IMG/VR virus record: IMGVR_UViG_3300024999_000029
Span: 1-64,000 of that record
Length of the DNA: 64,000 nt
Reading direction: 5' to 3' (one strand)
Origin: a virus
The position numbers and the translations under genes are program-made. This document shows, one piece after another, positions 59,748 to 64,000 of this stretch. Numbering within the stretch: the first letter of the stretch is position 1; each line of letters begins with the position of its first letter. Under the pieces are notes generated by a model. The model worked only from the letters and a program-made list of their open reading frames with translations, did no database searches and was not told where the DNA came from.

Positions 59748-59948
59748 TTACTTTAATTTTTCTAACGTAATTGCTTCCTCTTTTAATCTTTTTACAGTTG
59801 ATTCATAGCTCCCAATTAAAAATTTAAGTGTACTCAATCTGTCTATAATAGCCTCATTTTTGGTTTTATGATAACCTGAAATATCTTTCTCTGTGTCTAT
59901 TTCTTTTTCCCGTATTTCACCATCATCAGTTATCTGAAAATATAACAT
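59748..59948 (-). CDS. Hypothetical protein
   Basis: 66 residues, first strand MLYFQITDDGEIREKE then helices with heptad character. GGGGAG precedes the ATG. Function unknown. Confidence 0.6.
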   Translation of the reverse strand: MLYFQITDDGEIREKEIDTEKDISGYHKTKNEAIIDRLSTLKFLIGSYESTVKRLKEEAITLEKLK

Positions 59949-59982
59949 TTTTCTCCCCTTTTTTAAATGTTGGATTTATCGT

Positions 59983-60153
59983 TTAATAATATTTATCTTT
60001 AATCTTTTGCATAAGTGGTAAATAATCTTCTTTCATGTTCTTAGTGAACTGTAATAAATCTATAATAGTCATCTCTGGTTTTAAATAACCGAGTTTTAAA
60101 TTATGATTTATAAATTCTTCCAATTGTTCAATATTTTCTATAGGTTTTTTCAT
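59983..60153 (-). CDS. Small protein, paralogue of 51995
   Basis: 56 residues, MKKPIENIEQLEEFINHNLK then LGYLKPEMTI and DYLPLMQKIKDKY. Paralogous to 51995. GGAGGG precedes the ATG. Function unknown. Confidence 0.62.
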   Translation of the reverse strand: MKKPIENIEQLEEFINHNLKLGYLKPEMTIIDLLQFTKNMKEDYLPLMQKIKDKYY

Positions 60154-60199
60154 ACTTATAATACCCTCCTCTCGATCAAACGTTAGATTTATTCAATTA

Positions 60200-60484
60200 T
60201 TAGTTATCTTTAAATACATCTTTTATTTTTCTATGGTAATCATCCAAAATTCTTTCTTGTTTTTTAGTTAATTGGTCTTTAGGTATTTTTTCAAGTTTTA
60301 TCAAATCGTTTAAAGTATACACGCCTCTTAATTTTCTTATTATAAATTTAAATAGCTTACTTATATATTTAATAATTGATATAAATACCTTTTTGATATA
60401 ATCAACTAGTAATCCAATAATTACACCAACCACTAATAAAATAATATCATCTATATTTCTACTAAAAAAATCTATAATAAACAT
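60200..60484 (-). CDS. Membrane-anchored small protein
   Basis: 94 residues. Hydrophobic residues 13-30 (IILLVVGVIIGLLVDYI) are followed by a basic amphipathic helix and a charged tail. TGAGG precedes the ATG. Anchoring to the cytoplasmic face is likely. Confidence 0.6.
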   Translation of the reverse strand: MFIIDFFSRNIDDIILLVVGVIIGLLVDYIKKVFISIIKYISKLFKFIIRKLRGVYTLNDLIKLEKIPKDQLTKKQERILDDYHRKIKDVFKDN

Positions 60485-60531
60485 TTCAACCTCACTAAAT
60501 AAATTATATGAAATCCCATTTCATAGTAATA

Positions 60532-60852
60532 TTAAATCATATTACATATGTCTTCTTCTGATTCAACAATTGGCTTTACTGATTCCCATGCTTTTAACAT
60601 AGCTTCTTTAATTTCTTCAACTGAAACAAATTCTAAATATTTTTTAACTGTATATTTATTTCTACCTGCCGTATCTAATATTCTATACTCATAATCATCA
60701 CCATGAGTGATATATTGAATATTTCTTTTTCTCTTTGGTAATAGCCCTATACTGGTTATTCTAAAATTGTTTGTATAATCGCTAAACCTTATATTTATAA
60801 AAATTTTATCGCCATTTTCTCTTTTAATTTCATGATCGTAATCTTTATACAT
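60532..60852 (-). CDS. Hypothetical protein
   Basis: 106 residues from the ATG after TGGAGG. Strand-rich and basic (NIRFSDYTNNFRITSIGL). Function unknown. Confidence 0.6.
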   Translation of the reverse strand: MYKDYDHEIKRENGDKIFINIRFSDYTNNFRITSIGLLPKRKRNIQYITHGDDYEYRILDTAGRNKYTVKKYLEFVSVEEIKEAMLKAWESVKPIVESEEDICNMI

Positions 60853-60912
60853 ATTAACCTCCATTGCCTCAATTTTACCATAATAATACTTTCAATCAAA
60901 TAGATTATTCAT

Positions 60913-61113
60913 TTAAAGTTTTTCCATTCTTACAGTTCCACACTTAGGACAGGAATATAAACCTACCTCTGTTATACAACTGTTATAACCATTATCCCTA
61001 TCTACAACAAAACTACCTTTAATCCTTTCAAAATTTTCACTATTTTTATCATTATCGGAATCATATTCATCGTCCCAATAATAATTCTTTTTATACCCAC
61101 ATACACATTTCAA
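60913..61113 (-). CDS. Small zinc-ribbon protein (TTG start)
   Basis: 66 residues. CVCGYKK near the N-terminus and SCPKCGTVRM near the C-terminus make one ribbon. GGGGG precedes a TTG at about eleven bases. Function unknown. Confidence 0.58.
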   Translation of the reverse strand: MKCVCGYKKNYYWDDEYDSDNDKNSENFERIKGSFVVDRDNGYNSCITEVGLYSCPKCGTVRMEKL

Positions 61114-61164
61114 AACACTTAGCCCCCTTCTGTTATCTGTTATAATTAAATATTATTTTTTATT

Positions 61165-61443
61165 TTATTCATATCCATAAGCTTCCCATCCATCTTTCTG
61201 ATGAAAGTTAATCCACATTACATATGCTGGCTCATCATCACCTGTTAATCTAATTCCATTAATGCTTTCTTCGTCTTTATCATACATATCAGATTCTTCG
61301 GCAGTTAGCATATGTAGAGGCATATAACTATAAACATCATCTACTATATACCATTTTTTATAATTATTAGAAACTACAAGTATTGGTTTATTTAAATATT
61401 TATTTTTTATATCTTGTTTTGAAAGTTTAATTAATATATTCAT
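61165..61443 (-). CDS. Hypothetical protein
   Basis: 92 residues from the ATG after GGAGG. Strand-rich (LVVSNNYKKWYIVDDV) with an aromatic end. Function unknown. Confidence 0.6.
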   Translation of the reverse strand: MNILIKLSKQDIKNKYLNKPILVVSNNYKKWYIVDDVYSYMPLHMLTAEESDMYDKDEESINGIRLTGDDEPAYVMWINFHQKDGWEAYGYE

Positions 61444-61486
61444 AAAGTCCTCCATCATCTGTTACCTCAACATACTATTATTGATT

Positions 61487-61765
61487 TCAATCCCATCTCA
61501 AATTCTCTACATCTTGAAGTGGACGTGCTATTAATTTATAAACATCTTCTATAATTTCTATTTTAGACATTGTATCTATATTGATTATATCTAAAAATTT
61601 TACCTCTGCTAAATTAATTATAAATGGACTAAATGTAAAAACATTAATATCTTTATTACAATTATCTTTTAATAACTCTACTTGTTTAGCGGGGTGAAAC
61701 CTATCCCAATTTTCCATATTATTATTTGGCACATAGTATACGTTTAAAGAAGTGTATATTTTCAT
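61487..61765 (-). CDS. Hypothetical protein
   Basis: 92 residues from the ATG after TGGAGG. N-terminal strands, then alpha/beta. Function unknown. Confidence 0.6.
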   Translation of the reverse strand: MKIYTSLNVYYVPNNNMENWDRFHPAKQVELLKDNCNKDINVFTFSPFIINLAEVKFLDIINIDTMSKIEIIEDVYKLIARPLQDVENLRWD

Positions 61766-61826
61766 AATTAATTCCTCCATATTTTATTTCTTGATCCTCA
61801 ACCCATTTTATTATATATCATTATAA

Positions 61827-61859
61827 TTTACGTCACTAAAACGTGATTGGTGACGTAAA
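61827..61859. promoter_or_regulatory. Inverted repeat, candidate operator
   Basis: TTTACGTCAC and GTGACGTAAA are perfectly inverted around a 13-base centre. There is no U-run, so a protein-binding site or an mRNA hairpin is more likely than a terminator. It is followed by a -10-like TTATAATG on the minus strand. Confidence 0.5.
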
Positions 61860-61881
61860 CTTGAATCTGTTATACTAAAAA

Positions 61882-62091
61882 TCATACTGGAGTCCAAACA
61901 TATCCATCGTCATCTGTTACTTCTACTAAAACTTCTCCTAGCTCATCAATATTTCCCCAGCAAGCGAATGCTCTTGTTATATGCATATCTACATCTTGCT
62001 GACTACATTCTTCATTATAAACCTCTTCACCATTTAAAAATCCTTCGACTCTTGCCAATTTTATCAACCCCTTTTTACTATCTGTTTTCAT
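61882..62091 (-). CDS. Hypothetical phage protein
   Basis: 69 residues, LARVEGFLNGEEVYNEECSQ then an acidic end with DDDGYVW. Start overlaps the previous stop (ATGA). Function unknown. Confidence 0.6.
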   Translation of the reverse strand: MKTDSKKGLIKLARVEGFLNGEEVYNEECSQQDVDMHITRAFACWGNIDELGEVLVEVTDDDGYVWTPV

Positions 62092-62201
62092 TTTTTAAAT
62101 GCTATTATTATATCTTTGTTTTCAAATTCTGATTTGTTAAAAAGTTCATTAATTATATTAATAATATCAGTTACTAATTGATTATTTAAATCATCCATCA
62201 T
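62088..62201 (-). CDS. Small hypothetical protein
   Basis: 37 codons, MMDDLNNQLVTDIINIINEL and on. AAGGAG precedes two tandem ATGs and the stop overlaps the next start, so it is probably real. Function unknown. Confidence 0.5.
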   Translation of the reverse strand: MMDDLNNQLVTDIINIINELFNKSEFENKDIIIAFKK

Positions 62202-62257
62202 ATTACTCCTTGCAATTATATTTGAGTTCTGTTATACCATAAAACACATCATTTATA

Positions 62258-62590
62258 TTAACACGCTAGTGCCATCCTAGATATCCCTAATGCCATTAAT
62301 ATATGCTCAACTACCACATTGACAGACTTAGGATTATAATTTGAAAAATCTAGTACATACTCACCAATTGCATACTGTTTTCCTGATACTTCGTTCATGT
62401 TGCTGATTTGTTTTAAATCCTTATGTGATACTTTAATCTTTATTAAATCAGATAAAAATATTGCATCTTTCTTAACATTAGCTCCCACTTTAACTGGAGG
62501 CTTAAATTGTCTAAGAGTTAAATATCCATCAAATGTATTACTAGTGGCAATATCTCCATATCCAAAATAAATTATATTATCTTTAATCAT
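62258..62590 (-). CDS. Hypothetical protein
   Basis: 110 residues, strand-rich N-terminus (NIIYFGYGDIATSNTFDGYL) and a helix near the end. GGAG precedes the ATG. Function unknown. Confidence 0.6.
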   Translation of the reverse strand: MIKDNIIYFGYGDIATSNTFDGYLTLRQFKPPVKVGANVKKDAIFLSDLIKIKVSHKDLKQISNMNEVSGKQYAIGEYVLDFSNYNPKSVNVVVEHILMALGISRMALAC

Positions 62591-62629
62591 TTTATATCTC
62601 CTCTCTGTTATCTTAATAAATCAAGTCTT

Positions 62630-62863
62630 TCATTTATTTAACTGCTTTTCTAAAAAATTTACAGTCATATTATAATAGCCAGATGGCTCAGTATATTGCA
62701 TACAGTCATAATCATTCTGTAATTCTGCATATTCGAGAGTATTAGCTATATTTAAATCTGTCAGTATTTTTTCTATCTTCCCATTTAATACCAACATTTT
62801 CCCTCCAGTGTTTTCACGTTGTTTTAAAAGTTTTAGTAACTCTTTAGGTATTTTATTCTTCAT
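62630..62863 (-). CDS. Hypothetical protein
   Basis: 77 residues, basic N-terminal helix (KELLKLLKQRENTGGK) then alpha/beta. GAGGTG precedes the ATG. Function unknown. Confidence 0.6.
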   Translation of the reverse strand: MKNKIPKELLKLLKQRENTGGKMLVLNGKIEKILTDLNIANTLEYAELQNDYDCMQYTEPSGYYNMTVNFLEKQLNK

Positions 62864-62906
62864 AGTCTCACCTCTTTCTGTTATACCATAAAATAGTTCT
62901 TTTGTT

Positions 62907-63167
62907 TTATTTTGCTAATAATTTATCCACTTTTTTATCAAAAGCAGCGTTCATTTCCTCTCTTAGCTTTATTTTATATGTTGCTTTTATCTCATCTACT
63001 ATTTCTTTAAATGCATCTTGAATCATTTCTTCGACATCACTGGGATCAAACAAATATGTATCGCTTCTTTCTAAATCATCCCTAAATTGTTCTATTATTA
63101 TTTCTTTAAAAGCTTGTTTTAGTTCTACCTCATCTTCCGAATTAAATATCTTAGCAATATTTTTCAT
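62907..63167 (-). CDS. Hypothetical helical protein
   Basis: 86 residues, all helical with heptad-like pattern (QDAFKEIVDEIKATYKIKLR). AAGGAG precedes the ATG. Function unknown. Confidence 0.6.
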   Translation of the reverse strand: MKNIAKIFNSEDEVELKQAFKEIIIEQFRDDLERSDTYLFDPSDVEEMIQDAFKEIVDEIKATYKIKLREEMNAAFDKKVDKLLAK

Positions 63168-63221
63168 AACATTCTCCTTTATTATATTTTAGTTATGTCA
63201 TATTTCAAGCAAACAGTTCTT

Positions 63222-63905
63222 TCATATAGTTTTAAATAATAACCCATATTCGCTTAATTTTATATATTCTTTTGATATTATCTTTTCATTTTCTTTAATG
63301 ACCTTATAAAAACATTCGTTAAATATATCTCTATCTTCTAACCATGTTTTAAAATGCTTTACAGCAGTCATTCTTTCTGATTCTGGATACTCTGCTCCTA
63401 AATCTGTTATATGAGTATCTGCTTCGAGAACATAATAAATTTCTTTCCCTAAATTATCGTGTTGTTCCGTATTCATTTTCACAATTTCATCTAGCATACC
63501 AAAATCTGGATCACCTAATTCAATTCTCAATTCTTCTAATCCTTTTGCTTCTGTCATACTTATGCCACCTAATAAAGTTAATATTAATTCTTCCTCTTTT
63601 GTGTTATATGTCTTCCACATTGGACTTAAAACTCTTGTAAATCTATTCAATAGATTCTCGGTAGACAATTCAGCAAACATTCCAGAGTCAGATAAGAAAC
63701 AATATAACTGACTTACCCAACGATAAACATCATTTGTTTCCACGTATTGGGCTTCACTTCCAACATATTTTGCTATCATATACTTTAATATTTCAATCCT
63801 ATTCAACTCTATTTTATTAGCTTCTAAATAATCTGAAAACCAATTTTTAGAGAAAAGAATTATTTGCTTATCAAGTTCTGTTATCTCATGTCTATTTTTA
63901 TACAT
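63222..63905 (-). CDS. Hypothetical protein
   Basis: 227 residues, helical, with an acidic centre. No motif or family recognised. AGGAGG precedes the ATG. The largest unknown of the right end. Confidence 0.62.
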   Translation of the reverse strand: MYKNRHEITELDKQIILFSKNWFSDYLEANKIELNRIEILKYMIAKYVGSEAQYVETNDVYRWVSQLYCFLSDSGMFAELSTENLLNRFTRVLSPMWKTYNTKEEELILTLLGGISMTEAKGLEELRIELGDPDFGMLDEIVKMNTEQHDNLGKEIYYVLEADTHITDLGAEYPESERMTAVKHFKTWLEDRDIFNECFYKVIKENEKIISKEYIKLSEYGLLFKTI

Positions 63906-63949
63906 ATCCGACCTCCTGTTATATTATTTTTTTGGTTAAAAATAACCTT

Positions 63950-64000
63950 TTATTTTGAATTACATTTAATACATTTAATAGGTAAATCTGTTTTAAATCT
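63950..64000 (-). CDS. Partial zinc-knuckle protein, C-terminal end
   Basis: The last 16 codons before a stop at 63950 read RFKTDLPIKCIKCNSK. The CIKC knuckle recalls the genes at the left edge. The start lies beyond the window. Confidence 0.55.
   Translation of the reverse strand, partial: RFKTDLPIKCIKCNSK

Overview
The window looks like about 64 kb of an accessory genome from a large phage, phage-plasmid or prophage of a low-GC, spore-forming Firmicute, most likely Clostridium. The DNA is strongly AT-rich by eye. Ribosome binding sites are AGGAGG-type, promoters are TTGACA-N17-TATAAT, and nearly all genes are short, tightly packed and on the minus strand. A small acid-soluble spore protein, a YopX protein, an MrpR-like lytic repressor and a private DNA polymerase III suggest a temperate or pseudolysogenic phage of the c-st or SPbeta kind. 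That comparison comes from family knowledge and no search was run. No capsid, tail, terminase or portal genes were recognised, so this is an early, replication and regulation region.

Reading in the direction of transcription (right to left): 57.2-64.0 kb holds small unknown genes. At 57.4-57.7 kb lies a spore-protein gene with its own terminator. At 53.9-57.4 kb is the lysogeny switch: a plus-strand S24 (LexA/CI-type) repressor faces an MrpR-like integrase-fold repressor and a DGQHR/DndB-like protein, with tandem consensus promoters and palindromic operators. From 46.9 to 53.6 kb are small genes, including an XRE regulator and a homing-endonuclease-repeat protein. From 43.4 to 46.9 kb are NAD-dependent DNA ligase and a glutathionylspermidine-synthase-like ATP-grasp enzyme coupled to a small lipoprotein. 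From 33 to 43 kb are small zinc proteins, YopX, a Thg1-like tRNA-His guanylyltransferase with an adjacent HNH endonuclease, and a metallophosphoesterase.

From 29.7 to 33.3 kb is an RNA and cell-envelope district: tRNA-Cys, two tRNA-like elements, two loci of highly structured noncoding RNA with loop-loop complementarities, peptide deformylase, a dNMP kinase and a 3D-domain cell-wall protein. At 27.6-29.0 kb a decayed IS200/IS605 element with TnpB interrupts a small gene. At 20.3-23.8 kb a radical SAM/SPASM enzyme is encoded upstream of four otherwise unrelated proteins that share an almost invariant N-terminus ending in five serines. I regard this as the most interesting candidate system.

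From 4.8 to 19.6 kb is a self-contained replisome operon: DNA methyltransferase, acidic-tailed SSB-like protein, Sak4-like ATPase, DnaB-type helicase, primase, PD-(D/E)XK nuclease, DNA polymerase III alpha and RecD2-like helicase. The left end (0-4.4 kb) carries a 681-residue DUF2135-like protein, zinc proteins and an S4-domain miniprotein.

Together the genes describe an element that replicates with its own polymerase and ligase, brings some RNA and translation factors, can be held in lysogeny by two repressors, and probably travels in spores. Many gene junctions use stereotyped spacer cassettes, and at least three small genes look frameshifted.
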